Assembly (NCBI GenBank): GCA_028704635.1
Contig: JAQWFB010000003.1
Span: 1 to 56,356 of the forward strand
Length of the DNA stretch: 56,356 bases
Source of the DNA: Candidatus Shapirobacteria bacterium
GTDB lineage: Bacteria; Patescibacteriota; Microgenomatia; UBA12405
Direction of reading: 5' to 3'
Shown here: positions 26,123 through 35,850 of the stretch, one piece after another
Layout of the letters: every line of letters starts with the position of its first letter
How positions within the stretch are numbered: position 1 is the stretch's first letter
Position numbers and translations under genes: made by a program
The notes under the pieces: generated by a model
Seen by the model: only the letters and a program-made list of their open reading frames with translations
What the model was told of the DNA's origin: nothing
Database searches by the model: none

Positions 26123-28022
26123 TATTTAATGATGTACCATCAGAAATATTATTATACGTGAAATTATCAGTAGAATTTATTAATAATTTATTTTTAAAAT
26201 ATTCTTGTGTCTCAGGATCAGTTGAATAAATATAGCAACCTTTCATTCCTCTCGTCATCAATGTTCTATATGTATTTTTTATTATTTTATCTGATATTTT
26301 TTTAGCCTCATCAGGGCTAATTTTCATTAAGGCTTTTATTCCTTTTAAAGATTTATCAGTCGATGCTCTTTTTGTTGAATCGGTGATTACTTTTCCATTT
26401 CTTATAACTAAATCGGGGCCAATAATTACACCGACATAATCAAGTTCTAATCCCTGACAAGTATGGATGCAGCCAACTTGATCTACTGAATTTTCTCTAA
26501 CAATCCAACTTTGACCATGAGAACTTAAATTCCATGTTGCCGAATAATTACCTATGGTAATATCTTTAATTTCAGGTTTATTTTTACTTATCCATTCCCA
26601 ACAATATCCAGCCACCATCCTTGATTTGTTATTTATTTTATTATGTTCGATTATTAATCCATGTACAACAGATGGGTTATCATACACTCGAAAGTCATAA
26701 TTTATCCCTTTTAGAGTATCGTTTGCTGTATCTCTTATCTGTAATATTTCATCTAACCAGGCCAAATATCCATCAGAACCATTACATCTAAATTGTGATT
26801 CAAGTTTTAATTTATATATTTTTGTATTTAATTTATTTCCCCAATAACTGATTACATCAGAAGTTCCAATATCCTTAGTTGTTACTTGTTGATCTTCATC
26901 TAAAAAAAATATTGTAAATTTTGAAGCATTAATTAACTCCTTAACTTGGTGGAATCCCTTACTAAACAAACCAGATTTTTCGGTGAGTCTATGAGCTTCA
27001 TCAACAATTAATGTGTCAAAAGTATTTTCACTTGTATTATAAAATGACCCAGAAGAAGAAAATAAATTTGCAATTCTTGTTTTAGTAAATTTTCCCGTTA
27101 ATTTTATTTGAAAAACTTCCCTAGGAGCAGAATTTCTCGTAACATATCGTGGGTTTTTTCCTCGGTTAATAAGTTCTGAAAGTAAATTAATTGCCACTAC
27201 CGATTTTCCTGTGCCAGGGCCACCTTCAACTATCAATACATTTTTTGATACGCTTCCAGACTCTTCAGACAATTTTAAAGCCGTTTCATAAACAATTTTT
27301 TGATTATCAATTAAAACAAATTCTTGATTATTTGAAAGCATGGAAGTAAGACTGTCGGCTAAGTGTTTTGATGGTCGAATTTTACCGTTTTCAATTAAAT
27401 AAAGTATTTCCCTATCATCACCATATTTGACGTATTTTTTAATAAAATCTTGTAATTTTGTAGCGTCATTTTTCAAAAATGCCGGAGCTTTCTTTAAATG
27501 TTCTTTATAGAAATCATTTACAATAATATTGTCTGGCGAATAATTATGAAGATAAGCACACGGCTGTAATCCAATATGGTTTGTTTCCACACTTTCATTG
27601 TAATCTTCAAGTAAAGTTTTATATGACCATGCTTGATATGAAGGATGTAATACCTCACTATTATTATAAAAACTTGCCTTCAAAATACCATCCATTTCTG
27701 TAGTACTAACACCTTCACTCCATTGTTTCAATTCAATTATTATTGCTGATCCTTTTTTGTTTTCATCCAAACCCGTAATAATGAAATCAATTCTATTAGA
27801 AGTGCCATTAATTTTATATTCAACAGCAACACCAGCGTTATTTGGAATATTTACATCATGCATAATTTCACTCATAAATCGTAAACTATCCCAAGATCTT
27901 TTTTCTTTAAAACCGACAGAATGACCAGTTTCTCTAACTAAAGAGGAAAGTATTTTATCTTTATATACATTATTTAAAACATCATCTAAGAAACCTTGTT
28001 TTGTTGAAGAATAAGTAATCAT
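26112..28022 (-). CDS. Nuclease-DUF2075 (SF1-like ATPase/helicase) fusion
   Basis: 636 aa. The N-terminal part (about 60-130) contains a PD-(D/E)XK-like core (NRIDFIITGLDENKKG, then IIIELKQW). The central/C-terminal part is DUF2075: Walker A VEGGPGTGKSVVAINLL (about 262-278), DTLIVDEAHRLTEK (Walker B), FLDEDQQ, SQFRCNGSDGY, QVGCIHTCQGLELDYVGVI (motif V-like) and YRTLMTRGMKGCYIY (motif VI-like). Begins 2 nt after the MazG-like stop. Likely a nucleic-acid-acting defence or stress protein; exact substrate unknown. Confidence 0.82.
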   Translation of the reverse strand: MITYSSTKQGFLDDVLNNVYKDKILSSLVRETGHSVGFKEKRSWDSLRFMSEIMHDVNIPNNAGVAVEYKINGTSNRIDFIITGLDENKKGSAIIIELKQWSEGVSTTEMDGILKASFYNNSEVLHPSYQAWSYKTLLEDYNESVETNHIGLQPCAYLHNYSPDNIIVNDFYKEHLKKAPAFLKNDATKLQDFIKKYVKYGDDREILYLIENGKIRPSKHLADSLTSMLSNNQEFVLIDNQKIVYETALKLSEESGSVSKNVLIVEGGPGTGKSVVAINLLSELINRGKNPRYVTRNSAPREVFQIKLTGKFTKTRIANLFSSSGSFYNTSENTFDTLIVDEAHRLTEKSGLFSKGFHQVKELINASKFTIFFLDEDQQVTTKDIGTSDVISYWGNKLNTKIYKLKLESQFRCNGSDGYLAWLDEILQIRDTANDTLKGINYDFRVYDNPSVVHGLIIEHNKINNKSRMVAGYCWEWISKNKPEIKDITIGNYSATWNLSSHGQSWIVRENSVDQVGCIHTCQGLELDYVGVIIGPDLVIRNGKVITDSTKRASTDKSLKGIKALMKISPDEAKKISDKIIKNTYRTLMTRGMKGCYIYSTDPETQEYFKNKLLINSTDNFTYNNISDGTSLNIDK

Positions 28023-28024
28023 TT

Positions 28025-28372
28025 TTATAATTCTGTGTACTTTTTATGATTACCCTTAGCCTTTTCTACTGCATATTTTTCTTCATTTTTATCCATTTTT
28101 TTATTTAACGCTTCAATGATATTTAAATCTAAATCATGACTCATTAATAAAACCCAATATAAAACATCAGAAAGTTCTTCGCCTATATGTTCTTTGTGTG
28201 TTTCTGCATATTCCTCCAATTCTTTACCATTTTTCCATTGAAAATGTTCTAAAACTTCTGATGCCTCCAAAGACAATGAAATAGCCATGTCTTTTGGATT
28301 ATGAAATTGCTTCCAATCTCTGGCATCTCTAAAATCAACAATTCTTTTTGTAAGATTTTTAATATCAGACAT
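28025..28372 (-). CDS. MazG-like nucleotide pyrophosphohydrolase
   Basis: 115 aa. Helical NTP-PPase of the MazG/RS21-C6 type: RDWKQFHNPKDMAISLSLEASEVLEHFQW, with the E-x-x-E of helix 2, and HIGEELSDVLYWVLLMSHDL with the ExxD metal motif. Hydrolyses (d)NTPs to monophosphates; related enzymes house-clean modified nucleotides or deplete dNTPs in phage defence. First gene of the operon with the DUF2075 nuclease and RadC. Confidence 0.88.
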   Translation of the reverse strand: MSDIKNLTKRIVDFRDARDWKQFHNPKDMAISLSLEASEVLEHFQWKNGKELEEYAETHKEHIGEELSDVLYWVLLMSHDLDLNIIEALNKKMDKNEEKYAVEKAKGNHKKYTEL

Positions 28373-28468
28373 ATAACTGATTATACCGCCTTAAAAACTC
28401 CAAAACCTCAACCTAAATTAAAAATTTTTAATAAATATTTAATCTTTTCGAATCTTCTTTTAATTTTT

Positions 28469-31400
28469 TTATTTAAAAAGACTCACCAGTGTTTTCAACT
28501 TATTTTTAATAATAGTTTTATATTTATAAATTGTGCTTTTTCTATTTGCCTTAGCCGGCACCCATTCTGACCATGGTCCCATCGTACAACCATTAACCGC
28601 CGCCACTTTAAAATAATAAGTTATTTTTGGATTAAGCATATTAATATCAATATTTTGTACTCCTTTGTTTTCATTAATAGTGTTAGTAAATGTTCCAAAT
28701 CGTTCATCTCCCTTTTTCAAACCATATAAAATAGCATAAGACGTTGCCTGTGAGGTTGGAGTGTAAAAAAGTTTAACACTACCCTTAGTCGTTTTAACTT
28801 CAAACAGATCAGGATTATCGGTTGGAGGAGTGTCGGTACAAACTTTTGGTCCAATATTATTATTATTGTTATTATTATTATCGTTTGAATTTTGTTGAGT
28901 TGAAGCCTCATAAGAAGCCGCCATAAAATAAGAAGCTTTAGTGGCCAAAAATTGGCAATAACCACTACTCACCACACAAGTAGCTGGTGACACAATCCCT
29001 TCATTTGTCCATCCAGAAGATCCATTTGGTGAGCGCAAAATATTTAAAGTTCTTCCATTTAGATCTGTTCCTACATAAACAGTAATAGTAATTGGGTTAC
29101 TAAAAACCAATGTTTTATCAGGAATTCCCCACTGAATTGCCGCCTCTTTTACAAAACCAGAATCAAGATTAGACAATGTACTTACATCAACTATTCTTGC
29201 ACTCAATTCACTTGCATCATATGACTGATTATCATGTTCAGTAATATCCGTTCCTTGGGGTAAATAAACAGTATCCTTAGCAACATTTTCACCAATATTC
29301 ACTGTTATATTGTTAGTTACCGATATTCTTGATATTTCCCCAGAATTATCACCACTTGGAGTAGTTGTAAAAGTCCCGTAAACCACTAAATCAGATAAAT
29401 TGGTCGCCCCAATATTTGAGGGCACTATTTTTGTTGCTCTAAAAGTAGAAACAGCATTATTCAAAGCATTTACTGCCAAATCTATTTGGTCTTGGTTTGA
29501 TGTTAAATTGTTTTTAATTCCTGTAGCTGTCGTAATAGCTGTCTGGAGATCAGTAATAGCATCGGTTGGATACTGACCATAATCAGTTCCAGCCACTGCT
29601 GAATTATGCCATGACTGAGCCAAAGTAATTGCAATATTCAAATTAGTAAAATTCGCCACTGGTGTCACTCCGTTAATAGAAGCATATACTCCTAATCCAG
29701 TCTGATTAATCGCTGCCACTCTAAAATTATAACTAGCCCCATTAGTTAAATCAGTTACAGTAGTAAACGTTTCAGTAAGTGAACTTCCATGACCCACAGT
29801 AACCCAACTATCACCTATTCCATAATCAATTTGATAATCAATAATACTCGAACCTACATCAGTTGGCCCCGTCCAAGACAATAAAACTTGAGAATCACCT
29901 GGGGCAGCCACTAAATTAATTGGTGCCGAGGGGACAGGAACTGGTCCGACTGAAACTGTCACAATATAATTTTGAATTGAAGTATCTTCAGCTGTGACAG
30001 TATAAGTTACTGGATTGGTAAAATTTTGAGCCACGTCAGAAAGGGGAGAAACAGATGCCCCATTAATAGTAATCGTCGGAGTCAGGTTTGTTACATCAGT
30101 ACTATAAGGAACAGTTATCCCTATATCAGTTCCATTAATTATTCCCGATACTCCAATTCCACTAAAACTAAATCCTGTTATTGTTTTATTATCGGAACCT
30201 ATTCTAATAGTAATAGATGAAGAAGTTGAGCCCACACCCGTTTGATTAATAGCACTAACCCTAAAATTATAATTAATGCCATTAGTTAGGCCATTAACAA
30301 CAGTCGGTGGCACAGTGATTTGACTTTCGTGAGTAAAAGTAACCCAACTATCTCCTATACCATATTCAATTTTATAATCTAGAATAGTTGAACCTACATC
30401 GACTGGAGCATCCCAACTTAAAGTAACTTGATTACTACCAGCAGTACCAGTTAGATTAGTTGGTGCCGAGGGGACTGGAACAGGAGCAATTGGTGCCACT
30501 CCATTACTACGAACATACGCACCCAGACCAGTCTGATTAACCGCTGCTATTCTAAAATCATAACTAGTTCCATTAGTTAAACCAGTTACCGGTACATTAG
30601 AAACATTAATTTCCGAAGTATCAATTACCTGTGTAGTCCAATTAATTTCAGTATCACCAAGAACACTTTCTTTATATCCAACTTGATATTGAATAATACT
30701 TGAACCTACATCAGATGGTCCCGTCCAAGACAATAAAACCTGAGAATCACCTGGCACAGCCAACAATACCCCAGGAGCAGAGGGGACAGGAACTGGTGTT
30801 ACGGTTGGTGTCAGTGTCGCTGTTGGAGTCGCTGTTGGAGTTGGAGTCACTGCTCCCATTTCTAAAACCGAATTATAAGCATTAATTCTTTTACCCGTTG
30901 TAGTTTTTCCAGCCAAAGCGTCAGTCGAATCACCATTATTTAAAATAATATCCCTCAACTGAGAATAAGTTACTAAAGGATTAATACTTAATAAATACCC
31001 AGCCAATCCAGTAACATGAGGAGTGGCCATTGAAGTTCCATCTTTAAAATCATAACCAGCATCGGTACCATTTTCAGGATAATCAATTATTTTAATATTG
31101 TATACATAACAACCAGTGTCGGTATTCAAACTAGAATCAGTCACCCAATGTAATCGATATTTAAAATTACTAGTTAAATAAGAACTACCAATGTCAACAT
31201 TAAAAGTATTACTGCAATAAGAAGATCCGCAAGAACCAGTCGACATTCCAGATATTGAAGCTTTATTAAATTTAGATACTTCCACAAAATCAGTCCCGTT
31301 ACCACTAAATTCCAGAGCTACATAATCAGAAGTTGCATCATCATTACTATCGGTAGTACCAACGTCATAACATTGTGCCTTAAAAATAAATTTAGTTGGA

Positions 31401-32728
31401 TTACTTGCCACCGCCGAAATATTTATATTTTCTGAGGTGATTGTGTAATCAGAATCATTTGAATAAGGAGTCCGACTATCAGTTACAAAAATTTTACCGA
31501 CATTTGAAGTATTTGCCAATTGCCAATAAGAACCACTCCCATTCGTATAATCTAAATAATCTTCAATATAATCTTTTCGAAAAGAAACAGTACTATAAAT
31601 ATTAACACCAGGAGCTCCAACATCCACCGAAGTTCCACCGTAATTAGAAAAGCTAGCCAACTGATCCTTATTATCAGTTGCCGCTACCGAAATAATATTA
31701 TCTAAATCATAATCACTTGGATAAGAATGGCTTGTTTCGTTATCAGTATTTTCATTTCCCGCCCCAGCAATAAAAATACCACCAGCTTCTTTAAAGCGAT
31801 TAATCGCATCATATAGTGAAGATGAATAAGACGTGCCAGCAAAACTCGCATTAATTACTTTTGCTCCATTTTTAATTGCAAAATCAATTGCCTTAATTTC
31901 ATCGCTACCATAAAAATGCCCATCTGCGGATTGAACATTAAGAGCCATTATTTTTATTTTTTGTCCCACCCCTGCAATTCCCAAACTATTATTTACTTTA
32001 GCTGCAATTGTTCCCGCCACATGAGTTCCATGAGAGGAACTGTCCAGATCAGTTAAAACCGGAGCCGGGTTAGTTGAACTATTAATAAAATTATAACCAT
32101 GTAGACAACCTCCAACAATTGCATCACCATTTTGGTCTAAACAATTAGTTCCATCCCACATATTATCCACTAAATCTGGGTGATTCCAAGCCACACCCGT
32201 ATCAATAACTGCTACGATAATTTCACTGGTCCCAACAGAAATATTCCAAGCTCTAGGTAAATCAATATCAGCTCCGCTAGTTCCCACACTCGTTGTTCCG
32301 TTGTCAAAAGTGATAGTTTGCCCAAAATTATCTAAACCCCACAAATTATTTTTATCAACATCATCAGTTCCCAGATCAGAAATATATGAATAATAATTTG
32401 GCTCAACTGTTTCCACATTAGAATCAATTCTAATTTCATTAATAACTTCTTCTACCGACCTACCATCTTTAATTTTATAAACCATCACATTTCCCGATTC
32501 TAATACTTCATTTTTTTCCAAATCATTATTTTTTCTGGTGTTATATTCTCTAAAAAGTGACATCAATCCAGGATTAGATAAATTTACTTGTCCTTTTTTA
32601 AATTTAACTAATACCTCATCCGGAGCATACTTAAGCCGACTATTTTCCGTAGTTGCCATCACCACTGTTGAGCCAAACAAAAAAAAACTTAACAACAAAA
32701 AACCTAAAAAAATACTCTTCTTAAACAT
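28469..32728 (-). CDS. Secreted subtilisin-like (S8) protease with FN3 modules
   Basis: 1419 aa. Signal peptide (to about 25), I9-type propeptide (30-115), S8 domain with D176 (VIDTGV), H233 (HGTHVAG), oxyanion N325 (AGAGNENTD) and S566 (GTSMATPH). A domain of about 180 aa is inserted between N and S (roughly 380-555), beta-rich with two Cys pairs. After a (TP)n linker come three FN3 repeats (SQVLLSWTGPSDVGSS type), a cadherin-like sandwich, a FIVAR-like helical segment, an Asn-rich linker, and a last FN3 with PWSEW. No C-terminal TM or sorting signal is seen. Probably a large extracellular protease acting on neighbouring cells or surface proteins. Confidence 0.9.
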   Translation of the reverse strand: MFKKSIFLGFLLLSFFLFGSTVVMATTENSRLKYAPDEVLVKFKKGQVNLSNPGLMSLFREYNTRKNNDLEKNEVLESGNVMVYKIKDGRSVEEVINEIRIDSNVETVEPNYYSYISDLGTDDVDKNNLWGLDNFGQTITFDNGTTSVGTSGADIDLPRAWNISVGTSEIIVAVIDTGVAWNHPDLVDNMWDGTNCLDQNGDAIVGGCLHGYNFINSSTNPAPVLTDLDSSSHGTHVAGTIAAKVNNSLGIAGVGQKIKIMALNVQSADGHFYGSDEIKAIDFAIKNGAKVINASFAGTSYSSSLYDAINRFKEAGGIFIAGAGNENTDNETSHSYPSDYDLDNIISVAATDNKDQLASFSNYGGTSVDVGAPGVNIYSTVSFRKDYIEDYLDYTNGSGSYWQLANTSNVGKIFVTDSRTPYSNDSDYTITSENINISAVASNPTKFIFKAQCYDVGTTDSNDDATSDYVALEFSGNGTDFVEVSKFNKASISGMSTGSCGSSYCSNTFNVDIGSSYLTSNFKYRLHWVTDSSLNTDTGCYVYNIKIIDYPENGTDAGYDFKDGTSMATPHVTGLAGYLLSINPLVTYSQLRDIILNNGDSTDALAGKTTTGKRINAYNSVLEMGAVTPTPTATPTATLTPTVTPVPVPSAPGVLLAVPGDSQVLLSWTGPSDVGSSIIQYQVGYKESVLGDTEINWTTQVIDTSEINVSNVPVTGLTNGTSYDFRIAAVNQTGLGAYVRSNGVAPIAPVPVPSAPTNLTGTAGSNQVTLSWDAPVDVGSTILDYKIEYGIGDSWVTFTHESQITVPPTVVNGLTNGINYNFRVSAINQTGVGSTSSSITIRIGSDNKTITGFSFSGIGVSGIINGTDIGITVPYSTDVTNLTPTITINGASVSPLSDVAQNFTNPVTYTVTAEDTSIQNYIVTVSVGPVPVPSAPINLVAAPGDSQVLLSWTGPTDVGSSIIDYQIDYGIGDSWVTVGHGSSLTETFTTVTDLTNGASYNFRVAAINQTGLGVYASINGVTPVANFTNLNIAITLAQSWHNSAVAGTDYGQYPTDAITDLQTAITTATGIKNNLTSNQDQIDLAVNALNNAVSTFRATKIVPSNIGATNLSDLVVYGTFTTTPSGDNSGEISRISVTNNITVNIGENVAKDTVYLPQGTDITEHDNQSYDASELSARIVDVSTLSNLDSGFVKEAAIQWGIPDKTLVFSNPITITVYVGTDLNGRTLNILRSPNGSSGWTNEGIVSPATCVVSSGYCQFLATKASYFMAASYEASTQQNSNDNNNNNNNNIGPKVCTDTPPTDNPDLFEVKTTKGSVKLFYTPTSQATSYAILYGLKKGDERFGTFTNTINENKGVQNIDINMLNPKITYYFKVAAVNGCTMGPWSEWVPAKANRKSTIYKYKTIIKNKLKTLVSLFK

Positions 32729-32814
32729 TTTTAATCAAACAAAGTTAATCTCATCTAAATGATATTATTAATTAAATATTAATTAATAACTAATTAATAG
32801 TATCACTAAAAAAA

Positions 32815-33147
32815 ATGAAAAAAATAACTCAAAAATCAATATTTTTTTTAATCGGAATTTTTTTATTGTTAATAATCGGAATAACAATTTTAATTGAAAA
32901 TAATAAAAATAAAGAATCAATAAAAATTAAAGAAAATACTAATCTTTGTCAAAGGGCAGGTTGTAGTGGACAATTGTGCGTTGAATCAAATTTCAAAGAC
33001 ACGGCCACAACTTGTGAATGGAAAGAAGAGTACACTTGCTATCAAAAAGCTAAATGTGAAAAACAATCAGACGGAAAATGTGGTTTTACTAAAGATGATC
33101 AGTTTAATAAATGTGTTGACGAGTCGATGGTAAAAATAGAAAAATAA
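32815..33147 (+). CDS. Membrane-anchored eight-cysteine-cluster protein
   Basis: 110 aa. N-terminal TM (about 9-28), then a compact domain with exactly eight cysteines: LCQRAGCSGQLCVES, TTCEWKEEYTCYQKAKCEKQ and KCGFTKDDQFNKCVDE. This fits the 'eight-cysteine-cluster' domain seen in other bacterial exported proteins (recognised by pattern; function unknown). Divergent from the subtilase gene across an 86-bp AT-rich gap. The next gene begins 12 nt downstream, so they are likely co-expressed. Confidence 0.8.
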   Translation: MKKITQKSIFFLIGIFLLLIIGITILIENNKNKESIKIKENTNLCQRAGCSGQLCVESNFKDTATTCEWKEEYTCYQKAKCEKQSDGKCGFTKDDQFNKCVDESMVKIEK

Positions 33148-33159
33148 AGGTTTTTGAAT

Positions 33160-33564
33160 ATGAATGAAAATAATTTAATCATAATTGTTAAAGATTTGAA
33201 CAATAATCTAGTCAAGGACGCCAAAGTAAGTTTAATAACTGAAAAATTAAGCGGCAAAACAGATGAAAAAGGGCAAATAGCTTTTCCTTTACCAAGAGCA
33301 AAAAAAATAAATGTCGAAGTTGAGTTAAATGGAAAAATTAACACTACTACTTATTATCCAACCGGTAATTCGGATCAGAAATTAGAAATAAATTTTGCTT
33401 CCTATGAAAAATTTCAGGAATCTCAACAAACATCACAATCTCTATTAATTAATAATAAAATTCAACCTAAAGACTCCCTTCATCCTCTTAGTTTTTTATT
33501 AATATTTTTAATAATTATTTTGGGTGCCTGGCTATTTTTTAAAAAATATCGAAAATCTAAATAA
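33160..33564 (+). CDS. Carboxypeptidase-regulatory-like (Ig-fold) protein with C-terminal TM
   Basis: 134 aa from the ATG at 33160 (an upstream TTG at 33154 is possible). No clear signal peptide. The N-terminal 75 residues (LIIIVKDLNNNLVKDAKVSLITEKLSGKTDEKGQIAFPLPRAKKINVEVE) form a CarboxypepD_reg-like sandwich, followed by a polar linker and one TM (LSFLLIFLIIILGAWLFF) with a basic KKYRKSK tail. Orientation without a signal peptide is uncertain. Likely works with the eight-cysteine protein. Confidence 0.65.
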   Translation: MNENNLIIIVKDLNNNLVKDAKVSLITEKLSGKTDEKGQIAFPLPRAKKINVEVELNGKINTTTYYPTGNSDQKLEINFASYEKFQESQQTSQSLLINNKIQPKDSLHPLSFLLIFLIIILGAWLFFKKYRKSK

Positions 33565-33617
33565 TTAAAACACTCATACTTTAAAAGTAGTTTAATTTTG
33601 TTGATACAATATAATCC

Positions 33618-34544
33618 ATGGTCTTAACTCTCCTAACTATTATTGGCCTTAGTCTTTTCGAAGTAGTTTGTAGTATTGATAATGCTATTGTTAATGCTAA
33701 AGTTTTGCGCACTGTTAGTGCTAAAGCCAAAAAATGGTTTTTGACTTGGGGATTATTTTTTGCAGTCTTTATTGTTCGTGGTCTTTTGCCATGGATAATT
33801 GTCTGGGCTGTCAATCCTCATTTAGGCCCAATTGGTGCTTTTACCGCATCTTTTAGTTCTGATCCTGCCATTGCTCATTCAATTGAACAATCAGTTCCAG
33901 TTTTGTTTATGAGTGGTGGTGTTTTTTTATTACTTTTATTCTTTAGTTGGCTTTTTCTTGAAAATGAAAACTATTGTATTAGGGGAGAATATTTTTTTTA
34001 TCGTAAAGGTTTTTGGTTTAACAGTATTGCTTCCTTAATTCTACTTTTTTTAACTTTTATTACCATTAAAATTGACCCAAACATGACTCTAGGTGCCGCC
34101 ATTGGTTCTACTATTTTTTTTATTACTCATGGTTTTCGTGAGCGAGCAAAAAGTATGGAAGAAGGGTTGGCAACTTCCAGCCGTTCAGATTTCAGTAAAC
34201 TTCTCTTTCTGGAAATTCTCGATACTAATTTTTCTATTGATGGAGTTCTTGGTGCTTTTGCTTTTACTCTTTCCATTCCCATTATTTTACTTGGCAACGG
34301 TATTGGAGCTGTAATTGTTCGTCAGTTGACAGTTGGTAATATTGATCGAATTAAAAAATATCGTTATCTTGAAAATGGTGCCATGTATTCCATTTTCTTC
34401 CTTGGATTTTTTATGGTCATTGAGTCATTTGGCATTCCACTTCCCAAATTTTTACCCCCAATTTTTACTATTAGCGCTATTTCTTTCTTTCTATATAAAT
34501 CAATTGTCAGACTAAAAATAGAACAATCATCTAAAATTGTTTAA
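33618..34544 (+). CDS. TerC/DUF475-family membrane protein
   Basis: 308 aa, about eight TM segments. Features of the DUF475/YkoY-TerC group: SLFEVVCSIDNAIVNAKVL with paired acidic/polar residues in the first TM, and LEILDTNFSIDGVLGAFAF as the inverted-repeat counterpart. Family members are linked to manganese or other metal export and to metalation of secreted proteins. No yybP-ykoY-like leader was recognised upstream. Confidence 0.87.
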   Translation: MVLTLLTIIGLSLFEVVCSIDNAIVNAKVLRTVSAKAKKWFLTWGLFFAVFIVRGLLPWIIVWAVNPHLGPIGAFTASFSSDPAIAHSIEQSVPVLFMSGGVFLLLLFFSWLFLENENYCIRGEYFFYRKGFWFNSIASLILLFLTFITIKIDPNMTLGAAIGSTIFFITHGFRERAKSMEEGLATSSRSDFSKLLFLEILDTNFSIDGVLGAFAFTLSIPIILLGNGIGAVIVRQLTVGNIDRIKKYRYLENGAMYSIFFLGFFMVIESFGIPLPKFLPPIFTISAISFFLYKSIVRLKIEQSSKIV

Positions 34545-34572
34545 TTATTTTAATTATAATTAATAAATTTTA

Positions 34573-35754
34573 CTAAAAACAAGGGAATATCTCAGTTAAT
34601 TCACCCGAATAAAAAAATTCGTAGGATAATCGACCAAAACTATACTTATTTTGACCGATTTGCACGGTCGATCCGCCAATTTTTGGATTGGCATTTGGTT
34701 TTGATTGAGGAAAGCCGACATTAAAAAGAGTTCCGACAATTTCTGGTCGAGAAGAAATATCAAAACCAGCATTTTTCCATTGAGTCATCATTTGCTTTAA
34801 ATACAGCCCAGCATACAAATAACTATAATAATGATTATTATCCATTAATCGGTTATATCTTTCTGTTGCCAGATTTTGTCCTTGATTGTAGTTCAAAATA
34901 TTTTCATATTTTTCACCCAAATAATAAGGCGAACTTCTGTCTTTCAAATGACTTTCAATTTGTGCGGCCGTGTCCTCCTTAATTGCCATCACTCCCAGCG
35001 AAATTTTATTCATATTCGACAATATTTTTAACGGTTCAAAATATTGTTTATAAAGTTCTCTAGCGGAATAATAAACTCTTAATTGTTCTACAACTAGATC
35101 AGACACAATTAGTCGGGGATCGATATCTGCCATTAAGGCGGCTCGATTAATAATATCCTTATCTTTAGTTATTGATTGGGACACTGTTTTCCATTGATCT
35201 TCATCTGGCCAAACAAAAATATTCTGGCTGTTTGAATTTTTAACCCTGGTGATTATTTCATCTTCGTTAACTTTTCTTGATTCAAAATTAGACATACAAT
35301 CGGAGACATTTTTATCAAAACTATCTTTATCAGTTAAATAAGTTTTAATAGCAAAAATCATTTGGGCCACTGTCAAATCTGATTTAATCTGTTTTTTTAC
35401 TGTCAAAATTTTGTCTACATTTTTTGGGGCGATATAACTCAATTCCTCTAATGAACACAAATTTTTAATTTTCAAATCTTTTTCTATTGTTAATTTATCA
35501 ATTTCTGTTTTAATATTATCTAATTCGCCACTAGATGTGGCAATCTTGTTACTAAAACTACCAATTATAATTTGATTTTCTTCAGCTTGGTTTTGAAAAT
35601 TTTGACTCAAATTATCCACCGATCCTTTTACATCGGTTATTTTTAATCTTATAGCAAAAAACATACCCACAAAAACAAATCCGACTATGGCAAAAGTATA
35701 AAGCATTAAAAAATAAGCAATTCTGGCAATTTTCTTAACACTTAAAACCATCAT
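34573..35754 (-). CDS. Membrane-anchored lytic-transglycosylase-like protein (DUF1402-like)
   Basis: 393 aa: N-terminal TM (about 12-35), a coiled-coil region (about 38-95), then a helical domain with DPRLIVSDLVVEQLRVYYSARELYK, SLGVMAIKEDTAAQIE, YNQGQNLATERYNRLMD, YLYAGLYLKQMM and a C-terminal EIVGTLFNVGF segment. The combination of a VEQLR catalytic-type Glu, SLGVMAIKE and YLYAGLYL recalls the lysozyme-like fold of Slt/DUF1402 proteins. Likely a periplasm-facing cell-wall hydrolase. Confident on topology, moderate on fold. Confidence 0.65.
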   Translation of the reverse strand: MMVLSVKKIARIAYFLMLYTFAIVGFVFVGMFFAIRLKITDVKGSVDNLSQNFQNQAEENQIIIGSFSNKIATSSGELDNIKTEIDKLTIEKDLKIKNLCSLEELSYIAPKNVDKILTVKKQIKSDLTVAQMIFAIKTYLTDKDSFDKNVSDCMSNFESRKVNEDEIITRVKNSNSQNIFVWPDEDQWKTVSQSITKDKDIINRAALMADIDPRLIVSDLVVEQLRVYYSARELYKQYFEPLKILSNMNKISLGVMAIKEDTAAQIESHLKDRSSPYYLGEKYENILNYNQGQNLATERYNRLMDNNHYYSYLYAGLYLKQMMTQWKNAGFDISSRPEIVGTLFNVGFPQSKPNANPKIGGSTVQIGQNKYSFGRLSYEFFYSGELTEIFPCF

Positions 35755-35829
35755 TAACTACAATTCTATATTAATTTTTTATTAAAAAAACATTAAAATT
35801 ATTTCAAAACCTATTACAGTGAGGAGGAA

Positions 35830-35850
35830 GTGAGTCTAGAATCTTTTTAC
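35830..35850 (+). repeat. Transposase-tail relic, type 1 (copy D)
   Basis: The 21 nt GTGAGTCTAGAATCTTTTTAC match 41680-41700 at 17 positions, all differences being transitions. Both read VSLE(S/P)FY after a GG-rich stretch, as at the C-terminus of some transposases. It overlaps the end of the 162-aa gene on the other strand. Confidence 0.5.
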
